33,178 nt of DNA, taken from positions 1-33,178 of the forward strand of contig SFET01000033.1 of the NCBI GenBank assembly GCA_004557125.1. Direction: 5' to 3'. This DNA comes from Clostridiales bacterium. GTDB taxonomy: Bacteria > Bacillota > Clostridia > Christensenellales > Aristaeellaceae. Shown here piece by piece: positions 16,368 through 23,452 of this stretch; within the stretch, counting starts at the first letter, position 1; every line of letters begins with the position of its first letter. A model generated the notes under the pieces. It was not told the DNA's origin, made no database searches, and saw only the letters and a program-made list of their open reading frames with translations. Position numbers and translations under genes: made by a program.

Positions 16368-17377
16368 AGAAGATCGCAATGGCATCCCTGAACGCTCTGT
16401 TTGCGAAGATTGCAGCGGACAAGAAGCTCTACCTGCCCATCGAAAAGGCGGGCAAGGTGGACTTCTACGAGTGGAGCGAGGGCGAAAATGTGCGCCTGGA
16501 CGCGCTCAAGACCGTGAAGTCCGCCAAGGACGTGTTCTTCCCGCAGGTGGAGAACCTGCTGAAGTTCCGCGTGGAGGGCAAGTCCATCGAGATCAACCAG
16601 GCCCCGCTGTGCGAGGAGGACTTCGTGATCTTCGGCGTGCGCGGCTGCGACGCGAAGAGCTTCGAGATTCTGGATCGCGTGTTCCTGGTGGATCCCCGCG
16701 ACGAATTCTACGCCTCCCGCCGCGCGCACGGCATCGTGGTCACGCTGGCCTGCGGCGAGCCCGAGGAGAGCTGCTTCTGCACAAACTTCGGCGTGAATCC
16801 CGCCGCTCCCGGCGGGGACGTGACCGCCTGGATCGTGGGCGAGGAAATGTTCCTCCAGGCCAATACCGAGAAGGGCGAGAAGCTGATCGCGGAGCTGGAT
16901 GAGGCCGATGCAAAGGCGGCCAAGGACGAGCAGGCACGCATCTCCGAAATCGCCCAAAAGCTGCCGCTGAACGGCCTCAATCTGGAGGGCTTCGACGGCG
17001 AGCACCTGATGGAGAAGTTCAACGATCCCAAGTGGGAGAGCCTGTCCCGGGCGTGCCTGGGCTGCGGCACCTGCACCTTCGTGTGCCCCACCTGCCAGTG
17101 CTACGACATCCGCGACTTCGACAACGGCAAGTCTGTCACCCGCTACCGCTGCTGGGACAGCTGCATGTACTCCGATTTCACGCTGATGGCTGCCGAGAAC
17201 AGCCGTCACACCCAGCTGCAGCGCTACCGCCAGCGCTTCATGCACAAGCTGGTGTACTTCCCGGCGAACAACGAGGGCGTTTACTCCTGCGTGGGCTGCG
17301 GCCGCTGCGTGGAGAAGTGCCCGCAGGGACTCAACATCGTGCGGGTCATCAAGGCACTGGGGGTGAATGAGAAATGA
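16364..17377 (+). CDS. flxB: FlxB-like, AsrA-type 4Fe-4S protein
   Basis: 337 residues resembling subunit A of anaerobic sulfite reductase, an electron-carrier family also used as FlxB. The N-terminal domain (to about 220) includes GVRGCDAKSFEILD and a CFCTNFG segment. It is followed by two [4Fe-4S] sites at Cys231/234/237/241 (CLGCGTCTFVC) and Cys309/312/315/319 (CVGCGRCVEKC). AsrC, the siroheme subunit of sulfite reductase, is absent from the window. The partner FAD protein and the adjacent Hdr genes therefore favour an Flx role over sulfite reduction. Start and stop codons overlap (ATGA) with both neighbours, indicating tight translational coupling. Confidence 0.82.
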   Translation: MKKIAMASLNALFAKIAADKKLYLPIEKAGKVDFYEWSEGENVRLDALKTVKSAKDVFFPQVENLLKFRVEGKSIEINQAPLCEEDFVIFGVRGCDAKSFEILDRVFLVDPRDEFYASRRAHGIVVTLACGEPEESCFCTNFGVNPAAPGGDVTAWIVGEEMFLQANTEKGEKLIAELDEADAKAAKDEQARISEIAQKLPLNGLNLEGFDGEHLMEKFNDPKWESLSRACLGCGTCTFVCPTCQCYDIRDFDNGKSVTRYRCWDSCMYSDFTLMAAENSRHTQLQRYRQRFMHKLVYFPANNEGVYSCVGCGRCVEKCPQGLNIVRVIKALGVNEK

Positions 17378-18201
17378 CGAACAACCTGATTCCGATGCTG
17401 GGCGTCGTCACCGACATCCGCATCGACACCCCGGACATCAAGACCTTCCGCGTGGAGAAGATCGGCGGCGGCAAGTGCTTCGAGCACCAGCCCGGCCAGT
17501 GCGCCATGCTGTCCATCCCCGGCGTGGGCGAGGCCATGTTCTCCATCACCTCGTCTCCCACGCTGAAGGAGTACCAGGAGTTTTCCATTAAAAAGTGCGG
17601 CTGCCTCACCAGCTGGCTGCACCTGATGGACGTGGGTCAACAGATCACCATCCGCGGCCCCTACGGCAACCCCTTCCCGGTGGACACCGAGCTGAAGGGC
17701 AAGGATCTGCTGTTCATCGCCGGCGGCGTGGGCCTGGCCCCGCTGCACTCGGTCATCAACTACTGCCTGGCCAAGCGCGAGAACTACGGCAAGATCGACG
17801 TGGTCTACGGCTCCCGCTCCAAGGACGACCTGCTGGACCTTCATGAGATTCAGACCGAGTGGATGAAGCCGGAGAACGACCTGAGCGTGCACCTGACCAT
17901 CGACCGCGCCCAGGAGGGCTGGGACGGCCACGTGGCCTTCGTGCCCACCTACGTCAAGGAGCTGGGCTTTGATCCCAACAAGACGGTGCTGGTCTGCGGC
18001 CCGCCGATCATGATTAAGTTCGTGCTCCAGGCGCTGGAGGAGCTGGGCTTCAAGCGCAACCAGATCTACACCACCATGGAGCTGCGCATGAAGTGTGGCA
18101 TCGGCAAGTGCGGAAGGTGCAACATCGGCGACAAGTACGTCTGCAAGGACGGCCCGGTGTTCCGCTTCGACCAGCTGGGCGAGCTGCCCAACGAGTATTG
18201 A
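17374..18201 (+). CDS. flxA: FlxA-like FAD/NAD(P)-binding oxidoreductase
   Basis: 275-residue ferredoxin-NADP reductase-fold protein similar to AsrB and FlxA. The FAD-binding barrel has SITSSP near 57-62. The NAD(P) domain shows GGVGLAPL (117-124) and CGPP (208-211). A C-terminal [2Fe-2S] site is formed by Cys241, 246, 249 and 257 (CGIGKCGRC plus one), as in dihydroorotate dehydrogenase electron-transfer subunits. It is the likely entry point where NADH gives electrons to the FlxBCD-HdrABC chain. It overlaps flxB as ATGA and is 16 bases before the next gene. A pyrK or asrB assignment is unlikely because pyrD and asrC are missing. Confidence 0.88.
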   Translation: MTNNLIPMLGVVTDIRIDTPDIKTFRVEKIGGGKCFEHQPGQCAMLSIPGVGEAMFSITSSPTLKEYQEFSIKKCGCLTSWLHLMDVGQQITIRGPYGNPFPVDTELKGKDLLFIAGGVGLAPLHSVINYCLAKRENYGKIDVVYGSRSKDDLLDLHEIQTEWMKPENDLSVHLTIDRAQEGWDGHVAFVPTYVKELGFDPNKTVLVCGPPIMIKFVLQALEELGFKRNQIYTTMELRMKCGIGKCGRCNIGDKYVCKDGPVFRFDQLGELPNEY

Positions 18202-18217
18202 TTCGGAGGCGATCACA

Positions 18218-18892
18218 ATGGCAGAATTGGTCAATGTTTTTCTGTACGGCAAGAAATATGAGGTTCCCTCCGATCTGACGATCATGGAGGCGATGGAATA
18301 CGCCGGCTACAAGCTGGTGCGCGGCTGCGGTTGCCGCAACGGCTTCTGCGGCGCGTGCGCCACAGTGTACCGCATCAAGGGCGATCGCGAGCTCAAGGCC
18401 TGCCTGGCCTGCTCCACCCAGGTGCAGGACAACATGTACGTGGCGACGCTGCCCTTCTTCCCGCTCATCAAGGAGGGCTACGACATCGAGAAGGTTCCCA
18501 CGGATGAGTCCATCATGATGCAGCTCTATCCGGAGATTTACGCCTGCGTGGGCTGCAACGCCTGCACCAACGCCTGCTCCCAGGGCCTGAACGTGATGCA
18601 GTACATCGCTTACGCCCAGCGCGGCGATTACAAGAAGTGCGCGGAGCTGTCCTTCGACTGCGTGATGTGCGGCATCTGCTCCTCCCGCTGCCCGGCGGGC
18701 ATCTCCCATCCCCAGGTGGCCATGCTGGCCCGTCGCATCAATGGCAAGTACATCGCGCCGGAGTCCAAGCACCTCACCGAGCGGGTGAAGGAGATTCAGG
18801 ACGGCCTGTGCGCCGAGGCGCTGGAGGCCATCATGGCCAAGCCCGTCGAGGAGCTCAAGGAGCTCTACAACCACCGCGACATCGAGAAGTGA
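18218..18892 (+). CDS. Fumarate reductase-type iron-sulfur subunit (soluble)
   Basis: 224-residue electron-transfer protein, probable partner of the next gene. It has a plant-type [2Fe-2S] domain (Cys39, 44, 47 in the CRNGFCGAC loop, with Cys62), preceded by an extra Cys37. Two ferredoxin-like sites follow, CVGCNACTNAC (Cys110/113/116/120) and CVMCGICSSRC (Cys148/151/154/158). Classical FrdB/SdhB carries 2Fe-2S, 4Fe-4S and 3Fe-4S centres. Here both C-terminal sites have four cysteines, suggesting two [4Fe-4S] clusters. The archaeal thiol:fumarate reductase subunit TfrB also carries an HdrB-like CCG domain; this protein lacks one, but a separate HdrB lies in the same gene run. The ATG at 18218 follows CGGAGG. 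The protein has no membrane segment, and no frdC/frdD genes are nearby. Confidence 0.8.
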   Translation: MAELVNVFLYGKKYEVPSDLTIMEAMEYAGYKLVRGCGCRNGFCGACATVYRIKGDRELKACLACSTQVQDNMYVATLPFFPLIKEGYDIEKVPTDESIMMQLYPEIYACVGCNACTNACSQGLNVMQYIAYAQRGDYKKCAELSFDCVMCGICSSRCPAGISHPQVAMLARRINGKYIAPESKHLTERVKEIQDGLCAEALEAIMAKPVEELKELYNHRDIEK

Positions 18893-18905
18893 GGAGGGCG
18901 GCAGT

Positions 18906-20507
18906 ATGATTTTCACCGAGGAAATGCTTGCATCCATGAAAAAGGTTGAGGCTGCCCGCGAAGCAAACATCGCGCTGGAGCCCCGCCGCATGACCGCCGA
19001 GGAGAAGGAAAAGCTGCTGGCGGACTATCATCCGGACTACAAGGACGACGGCTTCACCACCATCCGCATCGGCGGCAACAAGGGCCAGAAGTGCCCGGTC
19101 GAGCTCAACGAGATGCTGGAGGGCCGCAGCCGCGTGCTGGACATGAAGGTGGACCTGGACAAGGTTGATTACGACGTGGACGTGCTGGTCATCGGCGGCG
19201 GCGGCGCGGGTTCCTCCGCGGCCATCGAGGCCCATGCGGCCGGTGCGAACGTGATGATCGTCACCAAGCTGCGCATCGGCGACGCCAACACCATGATGGC
19301 GGAAGGCGGCATTCAGGCCGCCGACAAGCCCGGCGACTCCCCGGCCCAGCACTATCTGGACGTGATGGGCGGCGGACACTACTGCAACCGCCCCGAGCTG
19401 GTCAAGAAGCTGGTCAGCGACGGCCCCGAGGCCATTCAGTGGCTGAACAAGCTCGGCGTGGAGTTTGACAAGGCCGAGGACGGCACCATGATCACCACCC
19501 ACGGCGGCGGCACCAGCCGCAAGCGCATGCACGCGGCGGCGGACTACTCCGGCGCGGAGATCATGCGCACCCTGCGCGACGAGGTGCTCAACCGGGGCAT
19601 CCCGGTGGTGGACTTCACGGCGGCCATCGAGCTGATTCTGGACGAGAACGGTCGTGCCGCAGGTGCGGTGCTGCTGAACATGGAGACGAACGAGGTGCGC
19701 GTGGCGCGCGCGAAGTGCGTGATCCTGGCCACCGGCGGCGCGGGCCGCATGCACTACCAGGGCTTCCCGACCTCCAACCACTACGGTGCGACGGCGGACG
19801 GCCTGGTGCTGGCCTATCGCGCGGGCGCAAAGCTGCTGTATCAGGACACCCTGCAGTACCATCCCACCGGCGTGGCCTTCCCGAAGCAGATCTACGGCGC
19901 GCTGGTCACGGAAAAGGTGCGCTCCATGGGCGCGAAGCTGGTCAACAGCGAGGGCGAGGTCTACGTGCATCCGCTGGAGACCCGCGACGTGAACGCCGCC
20001 GCGCTGATCCGCGAGTGCTCCACCAACGGCAAGGGCGTTCCGACCCCGGACGGCGGCAAGGCCGTGTGGCTGGACACCCCCATGATCGACATGATTCACG
20101 GCGAGGGCACGCTGGAGAAGCGCCTGCCGGCCATGCTGCGCATGTATCTGAAGTTCGGCATCGACATGCGCAAGACCCCGATCCTGGTGTATCCCACGCT
20201 GCACTATCAGAACGGCGGCATCGAGATCACCGTGGACGGCCAGAGCGGCGTGGAGAACCTCTTCGTCGCGGGCGAGGCTGTCGGCGGTATCCACGGCCGC
20301 AACCGCCTGATGGGCAACAGCCTGCTGGACATCATCGTGTTCGGCCGCAACGCCGGCCAGCAGGCCGCCAAGAAGGCCAGGGGCGTGACCGTGGGCAAGC
20401 TGAGCCTGGAGCATGTGAACAAGTACGAGGCGGAGCTGGAGGCACTGGGTGTGAAGGATCAGGCCGCGTCTCCCAAGCTGCTGCCTGACTACACCCGCAA
20501 GTTCTGA
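18906..20507 (+). CDS. Fumarate reductase/succinate dehydrogenase-type flavoprotein
   Basis: 533-residue FAD enzyme of the FrdA/SdhA/NadB superfamily. The Rossmann glycines GGGGAGSSAA lie at 97-106, after an unusual N-terminal extension of about 90 residues. Residues corresponding to the fumarate reductase active site are present: His319 (HPTG), Arg339 (TEKVRSMG), His433 (LHYQNGG) and Arg467 (GRNRLMGNSLLD). The histidine that binds FAD covalently in FrdA is Asn128 here (DANTMMAEGG), so FAD should be non-covalent, as in L-aspartate oxidase and archaeal Tfr. L-aspartate oxidase is the main alternative, but no nadA/nadC is present and a dedicated iron-sulfur partner lies 13 bases upstream. There is no twin-arginine or other signal, so the enzyme is cytoplasmic. 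Other alkenoate substrates remain possible. Confidence 0.83.
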   Translation: MIFTEEMLASMKKVEAAREANIALEPRRMTAEEKEKLLADYHPDYKDDGFTTIRIGGNKGQKCPVELNEMLEGRSRVLDMKVDLDKVDYDVDVLVIGGGGAGSSAAIEAHAAGANVMIVTKLRIGDANTMMAEGGIQAADKPGDSPAQHYLDVMGGGHYCNRPELVKKLVSDGPEAIQWLNKLGVEFDKAEDGTMITTHGGGTSRKRMHAAADYSGAEIMRTLRDEVLNRGIPVVDFTAAIELILDENGRAAGAVLLNMETNEVRVARAKCVILATGGAGRMHYQGFPTSNHYGATADGLVLAYRAGAKLLYQDTLQYHPTGVAFPKQIYGALVTEKVRSMGAKLVNSEGEVYVHPLETRDVNAAALIRECSTNGKGVPTPDGGKAVWLDTPMIDMIHGEGTLEKRLPAMLRMYLKFGIDMRKTPILVYPTLHYQNGGIEITVDGQSGVENLFVAGEAVGGIHGRNRLMGNSLLDIIVFGRNAGQQAAKKARGVTVGKLSLEHVNKYEAELEALGVKDQAASPKLLPDYTRKF

Positions 20508-20543
20508 TCCGGTCAAGTTTGCGGCCAAATGATACAATTTTTT

Positions 20544-20575
20544 GCCGCCGTGCAGGAAAGTGGCTGTGCGGCGGC
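20544..20575 (+). other. GC-rich mRNA hairpin between flavoprotein and carrier genes
   Basis: Ten-pair stem (two G-U pairs), 20544-20553 with 20566-20575, loop 12. No T-tract follows, so it is not a standard terminator. It may mark an mRNA processing or stability point in the 100-base gap. Confidence 0.45.
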
Positions 20576-20607
20576 GAATCACCAACGTAATAGGAGGGGC
20601 AAATCCT

Positions 20608-21732
20608 ATGAATTCACTGCTGGCTGTGTTCCTGATCGCTTCCCTTGGTTATTTTGTCGGAGGAATCCGCATTAAAGGCATTGAACTGGGCACGGCCGGC
20701 GTGCTGCTGGTAGCGCTGGTGTTCGGCCACTTCGGCGTGGAGATTCCGTCCATCATTCGCAACTTTGGTCTCGCGACGTTTGTCTGTTCGGTGGGCTTCA
20801 TCGCCGGTCCGAAGTTCTTCCGCGACTTCAAGACCAATGCCGCCAGCTACATCCTGCTGGGCTTTCTCATCATCCTGTCCGGCGGCATCTGCGCGGTGCT
20901 CATCTCGCTGATCGGCGGCATCCGTCCGGAGCTGTCCGTGGGCCTGCTCACCGGCGCGCTCACCAGCACGCCCGGCCTGGCTGCTGCGCAGGAGGCGGCG
21001 GGGGAGCTTGCGGACCTTGCGACCACCGGCTACGCCATCGCCTATCCCTTCGGCGTGATCGGCGTGGTGCTGTTTGTGCAGCTCGTGCCGCGCATTCTGA
21101 AGGTGGACATGGCGGAGGAGCGCGCGCACTTCGAGGCTGCCCACACCGCCAAGATCAAGCGCTACGACGGCTGGCTGTTCAAGTTTGATCAGGCGGGCTT
21201 CTTCGCCTTCATGGTCGCCGTGGTGTTGGGCATCCTGCTGGGCAATGTGCACGTTCCGCTGCCCGGTGGTGCAACGTTCTCGCTGGGAACCACCGGCGGT
21301 CCGCTGATCATGGGCCTGCTGTTCGGCCACTTCGCCCACGTGGGCCATCTGGACCTGACGGTGCCGGTGGACGAGCTCAAGACCTTCCGCGAGCTGGGCC
21401 TGATGCTGTTTTTGATCGGCGCGGGCGTCAGCGGCGGCGCGGGCTTTGTGGAGACGCTGCGGCGCGAGGGCTTTATTCTCTTCCTGTACGGCGCCATCAT
21501 GACCCTGGTACCGATGTTTGTGGGCTTCTTTGTGGCCAAGTATGTGCTGAAGCTGCGGCTGCTGAACAACCTCGGCTCCATCACCGGCGGCATGACGTCC
21601 ACGCCGGCGCTGGGCACGCTGATCAGCGTGGCACAGACGGACGACGTGGCTTCCGCCTACGCGGCGACCTATCCGATCGCGCTGGTGGCTGTCGTGCTCT
21701 GTTCGCAGTTTATTGTAATCCTGTTTGGATGA
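20608..21732 (+). CDS. AspT/YidE-family membrane carrier lacking TrkA-C domains
   Basis: 374-residue polytopic membrane protein with two Asp-Al exchanger modules. Each has the family's TSTP loop, TGALTSTPGLAAAQE (115-129) and GGMTSTPALG (327-336). Characterised members exchange aspartate for alanine, and relatives export succinate. Full-length members are about 550 residues with two TrkA-C/RCK regulatory domains between the modules. Here that region is replaced by about 40 polar residues (LKVDMAEERAHFEAAHTAKIKRY). The in-frame ORF begins at 20542, but the TAGGAGGGG ribosome binding site selects the ATG at 20608. It lies 100 bases after the flavoprotein on the same strand, so import or export of a C4-dicarboxylate such as succinate, fumarate or aspartate is a reasonable inference. 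Confidence 0.82.
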   Translation: MNSLLAVFLIASLGYFVGGIRIKGIELGTAGVLLVALVFGHFGVEIPSIIRNFGLATFVCSVGFIAGPKFFRDFKTNAASYILLGFLIILSGGICAVLISLIGGIRPELSVGLLTGALTSTPGLAAAQEAAGELADLATTGYAIAYPFGVIGVVLFVQLVPRILKVDMAEERAHFEAAHTAKIKRYDGWLFKFDQAGFFAFMVAVVLGILLGNVHVPLPGGATFSLGTTGGPLIMGLLFGHFAHVGHLDLTVPVDELKTFRELGLMLFLIGAGVSGGAGFVETLRREGFILFLYGAIMTLVPMFVGFFVAKYVLKLRLLNNLGSITGGMTSTPALGTLISVAQTDDVASAYAATYPIALVAVVLCSQFIVILFG

Positions 21733-21781
21733 TCCGGAGGGGATTTGCCGGTAAGTCCTGACTGAATAGGGAGGTACGGAT

Positions 21782-22021
21782 ATGAAGATTCAGATTTGTG
21801 TTGGCAGCACCTGCCATCTGTGTGGTTCGAAAAAGGTTGTGACGCGCTTCCAGGAGCTGGTGGCCGAGAACAATCTGCAGGCGGAAGTCGAGCTGTCCGG
21901 CAAGTTTTGCATGGGCAAGTGCGGCGAGGGCGTGAGCGTCATGATCGGCGACACCGTGTACTCCGTCAAGCCGGAGGAAGTGGACGAGTTCTTCAAAAAC
22001 GAGGTTCTCGCGAAGCTGTAA
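21782..22021 (+). CDS. Thioredoxin-like [2Fe-2S] ferredoxin (NuoE C-terminal type)
   Basis: 79-residue protein with the thioredoxin-like ferredoxin pattern: Cys6 and Cys11 (CVGSTC), an extra Cys14, then Cys43 and Cys47 (CMGKC). These match the [2Fe-2S] ligands of NuoE/HydC-type subunits. It lacks the N-terminal helical domain of full NuoE, so it is a stand-alone carrier. Stand-alone proteins of this kind commonly accompany sensory [FeFe]-hydrogenase/phosphatase pairs upstream of clostridial HydABC operons. That context is matched by the next two genes. GGGAGGTACGG gives the ribosome binding site. It may deliver electrons to the hydrogenase-like sensor. Confidence 0.85.
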   Translation: MKIQICVGSTCHLCGSKKVVTRFQELVAENNLQAEVELSGKFCMGKCGEGVSVMIGDTVYSVKPEEVDEFFKNEVLAKL

Positions 22022-22035
22022 ATCTACCTTGCGGG

Positions 22036-22062
22036 CCGGCAGCTCCTGATTGGGGCTGCCGG
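22036..22062 (+). other. GC-rich mRNA hairpin before the hydrogenase-like gene
   Basis: Perfect 8-bp stem CCGGCAGC/GCTGCCGG with an 11-base loop. There is no T-tract, so a processing or stability role is likelier than termination. Confidence 0.4.
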
Positions 22063-22102
22063 TCTGTGCAATTCGCGCTGTATGCGCTTACGGGAGGTAA
22101 AC

Positions 22103-23452
22103 ATGAACCAGATCATCCGGCTCAGCAATGTGGAGTGCAAGGACTGCTACAAGTGCATCCGCAATTGCCCGGTGAAGGCCATACGGTACAGCGACGGCCA
22201 CGCGGCGATCATCCAGTCGGAGTGCATCCTCTGCGGCGAGTGCGTGGTCACCTGTCCCCAGCGTGGCGACTTCGTCGCCAGCCAGATTGATGAGATTCGC
22301 AAAGTGATCCGTAGCGGCCGCAGGGTGGTGGCCAGCGTCGCGCCCTCCTTCATTTCCGATCTGCCCGTGGGCTCCATCGAGGGTATGAAGGCGACGCTCC
22401 AGAAGCTGGGCTTTTACGACGCGCAGGAAACCTCGCTGGGCGCGGAGATCGTTTCCAGGGAGTACGAGCGGATCATGCAGGAAAACGAAATGGATCTGCT
22501 GATCTCCAGCTGCTGCACCTCCGTTGTGATGCTGATCCAGCGCTACTACCCCGACGTGCTGCCCTATCTGGCGCCGGTGAAGAGCCCCATGCAGTTGCAC
22601 TGCGAGATGCTCAAGAAGCAGTACCCCGACGCCTACACCGTGTTCATCGGCCCCTGCTACGCCAAGAAGGGGGAGGCGGAGCACAGCGAAGGGGTGAATA
22701 TGGGCATCACCTTCTACGAGCTGCGGGAGTGGATGCGCTCCGCCGGCGTGGAGCCGGTGTACATCGAAAACACCGATACCGGCAAGCGCGCGCGCCGCTA
22801 TCCGCGCCAGGACGGCCTGGTGAAGTCCATGACGCCGGTGAAGGGCTGGAACCGTGTGGCCATCGACGGCGTGAACGATTGCATCGCCGCCCTCAGTGAG
22901 ATCCGCCACGGCGGCGTGCAGAAGACCTTCCTGGAGATGACCGCCTGCGAGGGCAGCTGCGTCAACGGCCCCGCCATCCGCAAGAACCGCTATGAGAACC
23001 GCATTCGCGGCACCGTGGCCGTGAACGAATACTCCGGAAACGACGACTTCGGCGTGACCACCGACATACCGCTGCGCATCTATCACGATCCTGAGCCGGT
23101 AATGCGCCGCATGCCCAGTGAGGATGAGATTCAGACGGTGCTGAAGAAGCTGGGTAAGGACACCCGCAAGACGGCGCTGAACTGCGGCTGCTGCGGCTAC
23201 GCCACGTGCAGAAAGATGGCCATCGCCATCTGCCGCGACATGGCACAGCTGGACATGTGCCTGCCCTACGTGCGCGAGAAGGCGGAGTTTCATTCGCGGG
23301 AGATCATCGACAGCACGCTGGAAGCTGCGGATCAGCTGATCGACAAGCAGATGCGCGTGGTGCAGAACATCGCCTCGATTCTTGGCGAGAGCACGGCGGA
23401 GACCAAGGTGATGCTGACCAAGCTGAAGGAGGCGGTGCAGAGCGATGCGTGA
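22103..23452 (+). CDS. Sensory-type [FeFe]-hydrogenase homologue
   Basis: 449 residues. Two N-terminal [4Fe-4S] sites (Cys12/15/18/22 and Cys41/44/47/51) are followed by an H-cluster domain. All cysteines expected to hold the H-cluster are kept: Cys137-Cys138 (SSCCTS), Cys185 (GPCYAKK) and Cys282/Cys286 (ACEGSC). The motifs depart from catalytic enzymes: TSCCPxW is SSCCTSV, the Met before PC is Gly184's neighbourhood (FIGPC), and ExM-x-C is EMTAC. A four-cysteine Fe-S domain follows (CGCCGYATC, 361-369), then a helical tail of about 70 residues with no PAS domain. By family knowledge such proteins (group C) sense H2 or redox state and do not evolve H2. The stop overlaps the phosphatase start by 8 bases, as in phosphatase-linked sensors. 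Confidence 0.85.
   Translation: MNQIIRLSNVECKDCYKCIRNCPVKAIRYSDGHAAIIQSECILCGECVVTCPQRGDFVASQIDEIRKVIRSGRRVVASVAPSFISDLPVGSIEGMKATLQKLGFYDAQETSLGAEIVSREYERIMQENEMDLLISSCCTSVVMLIQRYYPDVLPYLAPVKSPMQLHCEMLKKQYPDAYTVFIGPCYAKKGEAEHSEGVNMGITFYELREWMRSAGVEPVYIENTDTGKRARRYPRQDGLVKSMTPVKGWNRVAIDGVNDCIAALSEIRHGGVQKTFLEMTACEGSCVNGPAIRKNRYENRIRGTVAVNEYSGNDDFGVTTDIPLRIYHDPEPVMRRMPSEDEIQTVLKKLGKDTRKTALNCGCCGYATCRKMAIAICRDMAQLDMCLPYVREKAEFHSREIIDSTLEAADQLIDKQMRVVQNIASILGESTAETKVMLTKLKEAVQSDA

Noticed and set aside
16364..18201. Anaerobic sulfite reductase (AsrAB)
   Set aside because: Both proteins resemble AsrA and AsrB, but the siroheme catalytic subunit AsrC is absent and the genes are translationally coupled to flxC/flxD and hdrA.
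18906..20507. L-aspartate oxidase (NadB)
   Set aside because: It shares the active-site residues, but NadB acts without an iron-sulfur subunit and lies with nadA/nadC. Here a dedicated Fe-S partner and Hdr genes flank it. It is kept only as an alternative.
22103..23452. Catalytic H2-producing [FeFe]-hydrogenase
   Set aside because: Motif residues around the H-cluster differ from catalytic enzymes, and the gene overlaps a phosphatase gene, as sensory forms do.
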